This document shows positions 44,715 through 54,460 of a DNA stretch of 64,000 nucleotides, one piece after another (the first letter of the stretch is position 1; every line of letters begins with the position of its first letter). A program made the translations under genes and the position numbers. The notes under the pieces were generated by a model. It did no database searches and was not told where the DNA came from. It worked only from the letters and a program-made list of their open reading frames with translations. The stretch lies in assembly GCA_964419055.1 (NCBI GenBank), contig CAYQNU010000006.1:62001-126000 (forward strand), read 5' to 3'. This DNA is from CAYQNU01 sp964419055 (GTDB lineage: Bacteria > Bacteroidota > Bacteroidia > Flavobacteriales_D > Parvicellaceae).

Positions 44715-47700
44715 TTAATAATCGAACCAATCCTCTAATCCATAATTATAATTGTTGTAATTATTTCTATCCAAATAATCATTATCTCGATTCTCATCTA
44801 TCAACTCTTTTTTTAATTCATCATATTGGGTCAAATCCTTTTTAGAAATATTGAGTTCATTGGTTAAACTCAACATATTAAAGTCACCTTCTTTATCAGA
44901 AAAGGGTTGTATCATGATCACCGCAATATACCATGTTTTTTTGTTGTCTTCATTTTTAAGATATTTATAATAGTAGGTAGTATATTTTCTTGTTCTAATG
45001 CTATCTTCAAAAACACTAATTTTAACTACAGAATCTATTTTTTCTTTTGAATATGAATTGATGTTTTGTTTAATAGAGGATTCGATATGAGCAACTTCAA
45101 TATCAAAATTATCAGGTAAATAATCCAAACGTTTGAAGTCCCTCAATAAGTAAAAATTGTTGTAATTATCGTTTTCATATAACGCTTTTTTTAATAGACC
45201 ATCGTCTATTTTTACCCCTTTATTTACTAAAAACCATACATAATTGTCACAAACCAATCGTTTTGTTGAATTTGCAACTAGGTCGAATATTTCACTTACT
45301 TTGGGGTCTTTTTTGTGAGGATACAATAAATTTAAATATTCATATAGATAATTGGCTTCGTAGTCTTCTTCGTAATCTTCATAATTAGAGGGATTGTGAT
45401 CTATTTCTGCCGAAAGTCTTCGGAATTCTACTTTTGCTTCTTTTATAAGGTAGGGTAAATAGGAAGCATAAATGTTTTTGTCAATATTCGTGCTGTCTAC
45501 CATTTCAGAAAGTAACATTATCCAACAATGTTTGTATTCTTCATATTCAGTAAGCTCTAATATCTCCGGAAACAAATGTTTTCCAAGTTCTATGCTATCA
45601 TAAATATAATTTGTAAAATCTCCGGGATAAACATTACTTCCAATTGGAGGGAGTTTTAATAAAAGCTCTTTTGCAGCTAGGGTAGCCTCTTTTGTTTTCA
45701 TCAAAAACAAGTTGGTCAACACTTGAGATTGCAAAGAACTACTATCAGGCTCACTGAAATAAAGTTTTTTTAGATTTGCTATAGCATCAGGTGATTTATC
45801 CAAATACAAATAGTCATTAAGAAATAATTTATAATCCTTTTTGTCCTCTGATGTAGCTAATGGAGGGGAGTTTTCATTTAATTTTTTATAAATGGCATAG
45901 GCTTGATCTTCTCCAAAAACGCTATAAAAACTTCCCACTTTTTTATTGGCCGTTTCGAAAACCATAGTATCGGTACTCATGATATCCGACAAAAACTTTT
46001 CGCTGGTTTGTTTAAAATAGGAATCTTGCGATAAACTGTCAAAAAGAGGTTTGAAATTTGAAATAAAGGTAGTTGTATACTCACTTATTCCATGGTTCTT
46101 ATCATAAGATGCTTTTATAACGTGAGCACTTCTATTTTGAAATATAATATGAACGTGATAACCTCTCGATGTAAGGGTGTCTGATAAAACGTAGGTTGCT
46201 TTGTAATTATTCCCTTCCCAAGCAAATGTTTTTGAATCTACGATTAAATCTTTACCTAAAGTCATTTCATTATCCACGTCTTTTTCATAGTCGGCTTTGT
46301 CCTTTTCATCTACATTGGCATAAATGGATTTTCTTCTATATTCAACTTCAATCCATTCGGTAGTATTAGGAGGAGAAAGGATAGTAGTTCTTGAAAATTG
46401 TTCACCATTTATTTTTTTCTTTTTGTTAAAGGATTTGGCAAAATAATTAACGAGGTTTCCAAAATCAGAATCTTTAGTTTCCCAAGGTGTTTTAGAAGAA
46501 AAGAAAAGTGTTGAATCTACATAATCATAATAGTTGGAATGTTTAGGGTTTTTCAGTTCAATTTCGTTGTGAAAACGAGTTGATTTTTCCTCATTTTTAG
46601 TTATCGAGTAAAAAACCATACAACCTAAATCGTTCAAGCTGAAGGTGCACGAGTGCAAACGGTTGTCCTTTAAAGGGTATACAACTTTTAGACTTCTTTT
46701 TTTTGCGTCATAGTTCCATTTTTCAGTGGATTTTTCTAAATTGAAATCTTGTCTAAACCCATCCTCAATTTTAGTAAGTTCATAATAATCTTCATCCAAA
46801 AAACCGGGTTCAGTTATCGGAATTCGGTAAGTTATGAAATGATCTTTTTCATTGTCTTGATTTAATACAAAAACGTTTTTGTCCAATTTTCCTTCTTTAT
46901 TAAGAGAGTAGGTTATTTGTCTTCCTTTTGTGGTATAACTAAATGAATGGTCAGGACTCATGTAGGTATACCATTTTTTATCTTCTGATTTCTTAATTTG
47001 TAAAGAACTGAAAAATTCATCTCCTGCACCCAACTTAACCTTTTGTCCCGATCCACCCAACCGAGCCACAATTACTTCATCCTCTAAGAAAAAAAGTTGA
47101 GCTCGGTTAATGTCGCCACGTCTAGTTTTGCTCATTATGTCAAGTCCAATTATTCCGTTAAGAGTGATGCTTTTTTTACTTATTATTTCTCCAGGAATAG
47201 TCTCATATAAAACATTTTCGATAGTAGCTTTTAAACCTTCTGGAGTTTGGTTATTGAAAGAATTATAGGCCATAACACGTGTTACAATGAATGTCAAACC
47301 ATTGGCAATATCCATCGTGATGTATCTTGAAGAATTCTTATCATACGACATTGGATAGACATGATAAGGGGAAGAAAAGGATACTTGACCATCTGAAGAA
47401 GTAAATGGTTTTGATGTTCTCTTCACAATTATTTGGTCAATTTTTTCTTTTTGTTTGGCATTTCTTTTCCCCATTTCAATGGGTTTAACTGTATATCCCT
47501 TTGCTCGCAATAATTCAATAACTCCTTTTTCTCCAGGTAAATGTGCCGCTCCCATTGCTGCAAAGATTGATTTTTGCTTAAGTAAAGTATCCAGTCCCCT
47601 CACAAAGTTATCGTTGCGTTCGTATAGGATATGTTTTAAAAAGGAAGCAGATGCTACTTTTTTATTTAATGTATCCAATGCATCCAAATCACCATTTCTA

Positions 47701-48371
47701 TAAGACTCTTCTAATTTTCTATTGATTTCAATTCTATCTTCGTAAGACAGTTTTTCTTCATAAACCTTTTCTTCATTTCTTGCACTTTCGTAGGATTTCA
47801 TTTGGGCATCCATAGATTCTTTAAAAGTTTCTAAGCCCAAAGTCTCTTTATTCAATTTTTTTGCGGATTGATAAATATACATATCTAACCAAGTATTTTC
47901 TTCGAAATTACCCGTTGGGTCATTAAACCTAAATAGCAATTCATTCATTGCGCTCATACTTTCTTTAAAAATAGATTGCACTTGAATTTTAGTATTGGTT
48001 TCCAATTTAAATTGACCTTTATATTGATTCCAAGAATCGCTTCTTCCATAGCCATAAGGATTATTCATCTTTACTGCTGAATTAATAAAATCTCCCCCTA
48101 AAATTTCGTGAAACCAAAGTTCGGGTTCTAATTCAAGAGCTACTCGATCAACTTTAGATAAAGCATCAAAAAAAGGAGTTCCAATATTAAAAGCATTTTT
48201 GCTGCTTACGTGCATGGTTCCAAAAAGGTAGGATGGTTTTTGAAGACCGTTGCCACTAATTTCCCATAATAAGCTAGGATACTTTTGATCGTCTTGAGCC
48301 CAATTTGATATCGTATTAATAATTATTAGTATAAAAAGTAAGATGAAAGAAGTTGATTTCAATGATGTCAT
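44715..48371 (-). CDS. Giant TraB/GumN-family secreted protein
   Basis: The 1218-aa protein has a signal peptide (SFILLFILIIINTISNWA) and an N-terminal TraB/GumN domain (about 28-310) with SYLFGTMHVSS and, near residue 275, MGAAHLPGEKGVIELLRAKGY; these carry the His and Glu residues conserved in that family. The other ~900 residues have no recognised domain: a beta-rich middle, then a helical, TPR/HEAT-like part and an Asn/Tyr-rich end. TraB-type domains are often only 250-300 aa, so this is a large extension. Role unknown; possibly a metalloprotease-like surface or periplasmic enzyme. Confidence 0.7.
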   Translation of the reverse strand: MTSLKSTSFILLFILIIINTISNWAQDDQKYPSLLWEISGNGLQKPSYLFGTMHVSSKNAFNIGTPFFDALSKVDRVALELEPELWFHEILGGDFINSAVKMNNPYGYGRSDSWNQYKGQFKLETNTKIQVQSIFKESMSAMNELLFRFNDPTGNFEENTWLDMYIYQSAKKLNKETLGLETFKESMDAQMKSYESARNEEKVYEEKLSYEDRIEINRKLEESYRNGDLDALDTLNKKVASASFLKHILYERNDNFVRGLDTLLKQKSIFAAMGAAHLPGEKGVIELLRAKGYTVKPIEMGKRNAKQKEKIDQIIVKRTSKPFTSSDGQVSFSSPYHVYPMSYDKNSSRYITMDIANGLTFIVTRVMAYNSFNNQTPEGLKATIENVLYETIPGEIISKKSITLNGIIGLDIMSKTRRGDINRAQLFFLEDEVIVARLGGSGQKVKLGAGDEFFSSLQIKKSEDKKWYTYMSPDHSFSYTTKGRQITYSLNKEGKLDKNVFVLNQDNEKDHFITYRIPITEPGFLDEDYYELTKIEDGFRQDFNLEKSTEKWNYDAKKRSLKVVYPLKDNRLHSCTFSLNDLGCMVFYSITKNEEKSTRFHNEIELKNPKHSNYYDYVDSTLFFSSKTPWETKDSDFGNLVNYFAKSFNKKKKINGEQFSRTTILSPPNTTEWIEVEYRRKSIYANVDEKDKADYEKDVDNEMTLGKDLIVDSKTFAWEGNNYKATYVLSDTLTSRGYHVHIIFQNRSAHVIKASYDKNHGISEYTTTFISNFKPLFDSLSQDSYFKQTSEKFLSDIMSTDTMVFETANKKVGSFYSVFGEDQAYAIYKKLNENSPPLATSEDKKDYKLFLNDYLYLDKSPDAIANLKKLYFSEPDSSSLQSQVLTNLFLMKTKEATLAAKELLLKLPPIGSNVYPGDFTNYIYDSIELGKHLFPEILELTEYEEYKHCWIMLLSEMVDSTNIDKNIYASYLPYLIKEAKVEFRRLSAEIDHNPSNYEDYEEDYEANYLYEYLNLLYPHKKDPKVSEIFDLVANSTKRLVCDNYVWFLVNKGVKIDDGLLKKALYENDNYNNFYLLRDFKRLDYLPDNFDIEVAHIESSIKQNINSYSKEKIDSVVKISVFEDSIRTRKYTTYYYKYLKNEDNKKTWYIAVIMIQPFSDKEGDFNMLSLTNELNISKKDLTQYDELKKELIDENRDNDYLDRNNYNNYNYGLEDWFDY

Positions 48372-48521
48372 ATTTGGCTGATATAATATTTATTGTGTGC
48401 TAAATTACTTTAAAAAGTTAAATTAATTACAATCGAGAATAAAAATACTTTTTGGTAGAATGTGATTGACGTATACTAATTTGTTGTTAAGGTGTTGAAA
48501 ATATATCTTCGTAAAAAATGA

Positions 48522-48552
48522 AAAGCCCGTTTCTGTTATAGAAACGGGCTTT
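48522..48552 (-). terminator. Bidirectional terminator between TraB and lysyl oxidase genes
   Basis: AAAGCCCGTTTCT (48522-48534) pairs exactly with AGAAACGGGCTTT (48540-48552). On the minus strand it is followed by TTCATTTTTT, so it ends the lysyl oxidase transcript, 25 bases after its stop. Confidence 0.9.
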
Positions 48553-48576
48553 GCTTAAAAAAGATAAAATAGGAAA

Positions 48577-50946
48577 TTATTCTTTAACCAATTTATAGGT
48601 TTTTTCAACAATACCAGCATGTAATTTTACAAAGTACACTCCTGAGGCATAACTTTCTACATTCAAATCTAATTTAAGGTTGTTCTCTGTTAAATTCCAT
48701 GTTTGAATAATCTGTCCCATCATATTTGTAATTTCAACAGTGGCATTGGCTTCTGAAGTAAACGCGCATAAAGAAACGAGGTCTTTAGCCGGATTAGGCG
48801 TCAAGTGAATATAATTTGAAGCGAAATTTTCATCAACTGTTGCAAATTGAACTTGTTTGCATCCTCCAATAGTATCAATTAAAATTGCTTGATAATCATT
48901 ATTGACGAAATGTACAATTTCAGAAATACAAACTTCAGTTCCAGTTAGTGCTGAATAATAAACTCTTAGGAAGGGTTCTGGGTTTGTGTTTTTTTGTAAA
49001 TAATTGTTGTTAAGAGTTGAAATTCCAATTATTTTTCCTGAATTATTAAATTGAGGTAATACAGTAAAATTATTTATGTTGTACATTGGTAAAACATTTT
49101 GAATAGTTAAACCAGAAATGTTAAACTCAAAACCTTTTATAAAATTGTTTGGATTTTGGATGTGTAGGTCAACGTAATTTTGAGTTAAATTCACATTATC
49201 AATAACCAAATAACTCATAGGGTTGGGGCTGGTTACTCCGTGTGGGAAAACACAAGCATTGTTATAGGGTGTTCCGTTGTAATAACATTCTTCAACTAGA
49301 GCTGCATCCCACACCGAAATGATACCATCATCATTCAAATCCGTACATTCTTGGGCAGTAATTGTGTTGTTTTTTATCTCAGTCACATATTGATCAACAT
49401 CAACTAAATTTCTAGCTCCACTAATATCTAAATCTCCTGCTAGTCTTGATCCACCACAATCACCATTACAATCAATTACTTCACTTCCAAAAGGAGTGCC
49501 TTGACAATCTACATAATCAGAACAATTTGGGTTTACTGTAAATCCTTTTACACCATTGGTTTCGGTTATAGTAAGACACACTTGTGCCCAGTTATTTGTG
49601 TAGTCTGTTTCAGGTCTTCCCAATGCATCTGGTGATTGATCCCAATTAATACGAACTGCAAAAATGTAATCCCCCGGATCTACATCAGTAATATCAATCC
49701 ATTGACATTCTAACGAAGCATCATATATATCTCCACATTGAGCAGTAATTCCCATATTCGAACAGCCAAATTTTGCTGTTCCACCACCACTACATTCCAA
49801 ATCCATTACACAAAATCCATTTTTAAATCCAATTGGAATAGGGTTACCATTGTTTCTAAACAAAATGTACTCTGCATATCCTTCGTAATGTGCGTGATTG
49901 TGACAATTGACGAAGCTAAATTGACTTGGGTTATTGGTTGGGTTTCCTACAAAATAATCGACATCACCAATGTTTTTTATCCACGTGGTAAATCGTAGTA
50001 CAGTTCTGTTACCATATCCAGTCAAACAATTCTCAGCTACTCTACAATCACCAGTCCCTGCATTCACAACATCTAAATACAATGAATTTTCTATTTCATC
50101 TTCCAAAATGACCAAATCTGGACCACCTGGACAATTTAAATCAGGCCAATAATAACATTGACCAACAGATACTGTAGCCAAAGGATTATAGTTACAAGCA
50201 TTTGGATCCATACATCCTGTAATAGGACCATTATAATTTATAGCCCATTCAATTGGAGAAGTACCACATGCACCATTGTTACTTCCAATTCTAATAATGT
50301 AGGTTTCAGTAGGGATCAAAGCTGCCGTAATAGCGGCTTGAAGTCCACAATTACCATTGTTGTCATCATACAAAAGGGTACTAATGTTTGTATTATCCCA
50401 CTGCAATCCAGTGCACGTTTGATAAACCCATATTTTTGTGTCACATGTATTTGCAGCATTACAAGTAGTAATATCATACATTCCAGCTACTGTAGGAGTA
50501 AAGGTATACCATGTGTCTGACATCGGAGCTGTATGATTACCATTTGTAACAGTCAAAGCACTGCCGCACGAGGTTCCTGGAGGGCAATTAAAAGTAGTTA
50601 CTTCCGAAAACAAATAGTTGCTACCTGACGCTATAATATTTCCTCCAACTGAAACAGAGTAACTTCCATTTCCATAGGCACAACAGATACCATCACCATA
50701 AGAATCAATCATGGTGAAAGTGTAGCAAACATTATCCAATAAACAAAGTGTATCTCCAACAGCTAAGCCACTGGCAACAATTGTATTACTAGGGTCCTTA
50801 ATGTTCCATGATACTTCATTGGGATAGTTGTCAGGAATAACGTTGACAATAACCTCTATTTCACCCGAATTACATTGGGCAATGGAAGAATAAGTTGTAA
50901 AAAATGTAAACGTAAGAACGAGTAAACTTTGTAAAAATAGTTTCAT
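48577..50946 (-). CDS. Secreted lysyl oxidase with dockerin-like and T9SS sorting domains
   Basis: The 789-aa protein has a signal peptide (KLFLQSLLVLTFTFFTTYS), N-terminal beta modules with a Bacteroidota GCMDPNACNYNP repeat, and a lysyl oxidase domain (about 280-480). It keeps the copper talon NCHNHAHYEGYAEY, the LTQ lysine segment GFKNGFCVMDL and the tyrosine segment GDIYDASLECQWIDITDV, then TDYTNNW. A dockerin-like pair of D-x-N-D-G loops (DLDISGARNLVDVDQ, DLNDDGIISVWDAA) and a T9SS sorting domain (TPNPAKDLVSL..) follow. Lysyl oxidases oxidise lysine side chains to aldehydes for cross-linking; target here unknown. Confidence 0.85.
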   Translation of the reverse strand: MKLFLQSLLVLTFTFFTTYSSIAQCNSGEIEVIVNVIPDNYPNEVSWNIKDPSNTIVASGLAVGDTLCLLDNVCYTFTMIDSYGDGICCAYGNGSYSVSVGGNIIASGSNYLFSEVTTFNCPPGTSCGSALTVTNGNHTAPMSDTWYTFTPTVAGMYDITTCNAANTCDTKIWVYQTCTGLQWDNTNISTLLYDDNNGNCGLQAAITAALIPTETYIIRIGSNNGACGTSPIEWAINYNGPITGCMDPNACNYNPLATVSVGQCYYWPDLNCPGGPDLVILEDEIENSLYLDVVNAGTGDCRVAENCLTGYGNRTVLRFTTWIKNIGDVDYFVGNPTNNPSQFSFVNCHNHAHYEGYAEYILFRNNGNPIPIGFKNGFCVMDLECSGGGTAKFGCSNMGITAQCGDIYDASLECQWIDITDVDPGDYIFAVRINWDQSPDALGRPETDYTNNWAQVCLTITETNGVKGFTVNPNCSDYVDCQGTPFGSEVIDCNGDCGGSRLAGDLDISGARNLVDVDQYVTEIKNNTITAQECTDLNDDGIISVWDAALVEECYYNGTPYNNACVFPHGVTSPNPMSYLVIDNVNLTQNYVDLHIQNPNNFIKGFEFNISGLTIQNVLPMYNINNFTVLPQFNNSGKIIGISTLNNNYLQKNTNPEPFLRVYYSALTGTEVCISEIVHFVNNDYQAILIDTIGGCKQVQFATVDENFASNYIHLTPNPAKDLVSLCAFTSEANATVEITNMMGQIIQTWNLTENNLKLDLNVESYASGVYFVKLHAGIVEKTYKLVKE

Positions 50947-51027
50947 ATTTTCTTGTTTTTGAAGATGAATTAAAAGGTCAAATATAGTAAAATACTTGTT
51001 TCGTTTTTATTAATGTTCATCTAATTA

Positions 51028-51056
51028 TTGGAATTTTACGAATATTCCTATCTTTG
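51028..51056 (+). promoter_or_regulatory. Promoter of engB
   Basis: TTG (51028-51030), an 18-base spacer and TATCTTTG (51049-51056), 31 bases before the ATG at 51087, fit the Bacteroidota consensus. Confidence 0.7.
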
Positions 51057-51086
51057 TAAATAAAAGTACTAATTTTTCTAATTTCT

Positions 51087-51683
51087 ATGGAAATCATTTC
51101 AGCTGTTTTTTCTCAAAGTAATACCGATTGGCGCAAATGTCCAACACCCAATAAACCAGAATACGCCTTTATTGGTCGCAGTAATGTAGGGAAGTCTTCT
51201 TTAATTAATATGTTAACAGATCGAAATAATTTGGCAAAAATTTCAAGTACTCCTGGAAAAACACAGTTAATTAATCATTTTTTGATTAATGATCAATGGT
51301 TTTTGGCTGATTTACCGGGATATGGATATGCAAAAGTTTCAAAAAAACAACGCGCTAAATTTCATAATTTTACCTTAGAATATTTACAGAATCGGCCTAA
51401 TCTAATGTGCACATTTGTATTGATTGACTCAAGAATCCCACCTCAAAGAATTGACATTGAGTTTATGGAGTATTGTGCCATACGCTCCTTGCCATTTGCT
51501 TTAATATTTACAAAATTGGATAAACTAAATCAGAAAGAAAAAGTTGAAAATATTCAAAAATATAAAGAAACCTTATTAGAAACTTGGGAAGAAATGCCTG
51601 TTCATTTTATAACGTCAGCAGAAAAGAAATGGGGTCGAGATGAAGTTTTACAACTCATTACCGAAACAAACGCACAGTTTTAA
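51087..51683 (+). CDS. engB: Ribosome biogenesis GTP-binding protein EngB/YsxC
   Basis: The 198-aa GTPase has the G1 loop FIGRSNVGKSSLINML, G2/G3 with STPGKTQLINHF and LADLPGYGYAKV, G4 TKLDK and G5 TSAEKKWG. EngB helps assemble the large ribosomal subunit. It leads a two-gene unit with the glycosyltransferase at 51686 (2 bp gap). Confidence 0.96.
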   Translation: MEIISAVFSQSNTDWRKCPTPNKPEYAFIGRSNVGKSSLINMLTDRNNLAKISSTPGKTQLINHFLINDQWFLADLPGYGYAKVSKKQRAKFHNFTLEYLQNRPNLMCTFVLIDSRIPPQRIDIEFMEYCAIRSLPFALIFTKLDKLNQKEKVENIQKYKETLLETWEEMPVHFITSAEKKWGRDEVLQLITETNAQF

Positions 51684-51685
51684 TA

Positions 51686-52750
51686 GTGGAAAAGAAGAAA
51701 ATTTTGATTTCTCCATTAGATTGGGGCTTAGGGCACACTACTCGTTGTATTCCACTCATTATAAAATTATTGGAACGCGGGCATCAAATTACGGTAGCTT
51801 GTAATGAATTACAGAAAATGGTGCTTCAAACTTTTAACCTAAAAGTTTCCTATGTTTTTTTAGAGGGTTATAATGTTGCCTACTCCAAAAACAATAGATT
51901 AGCGCTTAAAATAATGACCCAAATACCCAGAATAATGAACGTTATTAAGGCTGAAAATAATTGGGTTCAACAATACGTTAAAGAAAATGAAGTTGATTTT
52001 ATAATCTCAGATAATCGATTTGGATTTTATCACCCACAAATTGAAAGCGTTTACATTACTCATCAGATTAATATACAAAGTAATGCGCTACTCAATCCTA
52101 TTTTGTTTAAATTACATGATGTAATGATTAAAAATTTTCATCATTGCTGGGTGCCAGATACTCCAAATAATAGCTATGCTGGAGAATTATCCCTTACAAA
52201 AAATAAATCCAATAGATATATTGGATTGTTGACTCGATTTGAAAAGTCACTAAATGAATCAGATATCGAAAAATTGGAAAGCAAAAAATTTGAATTTGCA
52301 GTATTGATTTCTGGACCAGAACCACAACGTTCTATGTTTGAGAAGCAAATAATCGATGTATTTTCCAAGGTAACCTCAAAAATAGTTGTAATTTCATCAT
52401 CAAGCCAAAACCAAATCAATGATTTAACTGAAAATATTACGATTGAAACCTTACCTAACCCAACTTTATTTTTGCAGTTAATTAGCCAATCTGAGAAAAT
52501 AATATTAAGATCGGGCTATTCTTCAATAATGGATTTTGCAGTACTTCAAAAACCACTTTATTTTGTACCCACTACTGGTCAAACTGAGCAGGAATATTTG
52601 GCTGCTTTCCATAAAAAAAACAATTCCATTGGATGGTGCAAACAGGAAAATTTCAAAATACCCATGTCTGATGAATTTGGTTTTCTAAAACCCTATATGC
52701 CATCAGAAAATAATTGGCTTGAAGAAACATTAGATTCAATCGGCTTATAA
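51686..52750 (+). CDS. MurG-like (GT-B fold) glycosyltransferase
   Basis: The 354-aa protein starts at GTG, 2 bp after engB, so translation is coupled. It has LDWGLGHTTRCIPLIIKLLERGH (glycine-rich start), a donor-site-like segment SEKIILRSGYSSIMDFAVL and TTGQTEQEYLAAF near the end. This is the pattern of UDP-glycosyltransferases related to MurG in which the C-terminal half binds UDP-sugar. Acceptor and sugar unknown; it is not MurG itself. Confidence 0.8.
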   Translation: MEKKKILISPLDWGLGHTTRCIPLIIKLLERGHQITVACNELQKMVLQTFNLKVSYVFLEGYNVAYSKNNRLALKIMTQIPRIMNVIKAENNWVQQYVKENEVDFIISDNRFGFYHPQIESVYITHQINIQSNALLNPILFKLHDVMIKNFHHCWVPDTPNNSYAGELSLTKNKSNRYIGLLTRFEKSLNESDIEKLESKKFEFAVLISGPEPQRSMFEKQIIDVFSKVTSKIVVISSSSQNQINDLTENITIETLPNPTLFLQLISQSEKIILRSGYSSIMDFAVLQKPLYFVPTTGQTEQEYLAAFHKKNNSIGWCKQENFKIPMSDEFGFLKPYMPSENNWLEETLDSIGL

Positions 52751-52811
52751 TTTTTTTTATTTACTTGTAACATTTTTATTCTTGAGTCGTCTTATGAATA
52801 TCTCAAATTAG

Positions 52812-53294
52812 ATGAATAGACAGGATTATAACAAAAGTGTTGATTTATATGCCGATGGCATATATCGTTTTGTGCTTAAAAACTGCAAAAATGAAAATGA
52901 CGCACAAGATGTTGTTCAAGATGTGTATTTAAAATTGTGGGAAAAACACGAAGAAGTGGATTCAGAGAAAGTAAAGTCCTATCTTTTTACATCCGCCTAT
53001 CGAACGATGCTCGATAAACTGAAAAAAATGAAACCGGTTTCAATTGAAGGAATAAAATATCAAGAACCTAAACACCACAATTCTTATAGTGATGTCAATG
53101 AAATTCTTGATAAAGCCCTTCAGATGTTGCCCGATATTCAAAAAGCTGTAATTACCCTAAGAGATTATGAAGGATATGATTACAATGAAATTGGTGAAAT
53201 TTTAAGTTTAAATGAATCGCAAGTAAAAGTATATATTTTTAGAGCACGGAAGTTTCTAAAAGAATACATAGGAAAATTAGAGACTTTAGTATAA
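52812..53294 (+). CDS. ECF-type RNA polymerase sigma-70 factor
   Basis: The 160-aa protein has region 2 (DGIYRFVLKNCKNENDAQDVVQDVYLKLWEK) and region 4 (LPDIQKAVITLRDYEGYDYNEIGEILSLNESQVKVYIFRARKFLKEY). It is a short, plain ECF factor without the hydrophobic tail seen in the one at 18523. It is followed by a putative anti-sigma factor and an outer-membrane protein gene, which may be its targets. Confidence 0.93.
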   Translation: MNRQDYNKSVDLYADGIYRFVLKNCKNENDAQDVVQDVYLKLWEKHEEVDSEKVKSYLFTSAYRTMLDKLKKMKPVSIEGIKYQEPKHHNSYSDVNEILDKALQMLPDIQKAVITLRDYEGYDYNEIGEILSLNESQVKVYIFRARKFLKEYIGKLETLV

Positions 53295-53331
53295 ATAAAA
53301 ATTGGAAGAATATAATAGCTGTAACAAAAAC

Positions 53332-54393
53332 ATGAACAGAATAACTAAACATAACTATGAGTCCTATTACCTTGATTATTTAGAAGGTAATTTGAAGGCA
53401 GAGGATGTTGCGGCCTTATTACTGTTTTTGGAACAACATCCAGGGCTAAAATGTGAATTTGATACGTTTGAAGATGCTCACTTAGAACTTGATAACGTAA
53501 CTTTTGCTAAAAAACCATTCTTAAAAACAATGGCAGATGCTGATTATTTAATGATTGGAGCCATTGAAAAGAGTAATTCAGAACTGGAAAATAAACAATT
53601 AGAAACGTTATTATCAGGTAACAAAGCTTTTGCAACTTCTTTTGATTTATACAAACAAACGATTCTTACCAAAAGTAACGTCACTTACCCTAATAAACAC
53701 AAACTTAAAAGAAGTGCTTCGTATGTGGTTTACTTATATCCATTTAGTGCTGTAGCGGCATTATTGGTTCTTTTCTTTTTGGTGTATGACAATACCGAAA
53801 ATCAAGAAAGGGCAAAAGGATTCTCAATCAGTGAAGCCATTCTAAAAGAAGAATTTTTGATGGATACATCTGACCTTAAGGCTAACAATTTGAATTTTAT
53901 GGCGAGCGAAGAAAGTAGTTATAAAGAAAAAGGCAAAACAACGATTCCAAATATTGATTTTGTTAGTACTTCACCGGAAGATACGCTTCCGCCAAATCAA
54001 GTTGATTCTTCTCCTAAAAATAATGTTATGACAGCTAATGTAAAAAAGGATACTTCAACTATACTTTACAATAATGGTGATGAATTAACAGCAGTGCCAT
54101 TTGATTCAATAGCAGAGCCAATAGAGGTGGCTTTACATTCAAATACCATCAAAAATAACGATCCTTTGACATTAAAGCAACTTCTTAATAATAAAATAAG
54201 AAAGGTTGTTTTGAAAGAAGAGAATCCTTCCTTTGAAAACATTACAGGGAAGGAAATTATGGCAAATGTTACCGAAGGCATCGCTTCAAAAACTGAAAAG
54301 GAAGTTGCCTTTGCGCAAGAAAACTCAAAGGATAAAGAAATAACACAATTTTCGATTGGAAAGTTTGAGTTTTATAGAACTAAGAGTAAATAA
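53332..54393 (+). CDS. Putative anti-sigma factor, single-pass membrane protein
   Basis: The ATG at 53332 is preferred over the TTG at 53302. The 353-aa protein has a helical N-terminus (YYLDYLEGNLKAEDVAALLLFLEQHPGL) and a membrane helix at about 140-160 (VYLYPFSAVAALLVLFFLVY), followed by a long polar periplasmic region. The N-terminal helix-rich segment and the location 37 bp after the ECF gene suggest an anti-sigma factor. It lacks a zinc motif, as does the one at 19162. Confidence 0.65.
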   Translation: MNRITKHNYESYYLDYLEGNLKAEDVAALLLFLEQHPGLKCEFDTFEDAHLELDNVTFAKKPFLKTMADADYLMIGAIEKSNSELENKQLETLLSGNKAFATSFDLYKQTILTKSNVTYPNKHKLKRSASYVVYLYPFSAVAALLVLFFLVYDNTENQERAKGFSISEAILKEEFLMDTSDLKANNLNFMASEESSYKEKGKTTIPNIDFVSTSPEDTLPPNQVDSSPKNNVMTANVKKDTSTILYNNGDELTAVPFDSIAEPIEVALHSNTIKNNDPLTLKQLLNNKIRKVVLKEENPSFENITGKEIMANVTEGIASKTEKEVAFAQENSKDKEITQFSIGKFEFYRTKSK

Positions 54394-54460
54394 TTGTTTT
54401 TTTAACGATAATTAATTCAATATTTATATCTTTGAAGAATCAAACGTAAAATTAAGTTTT

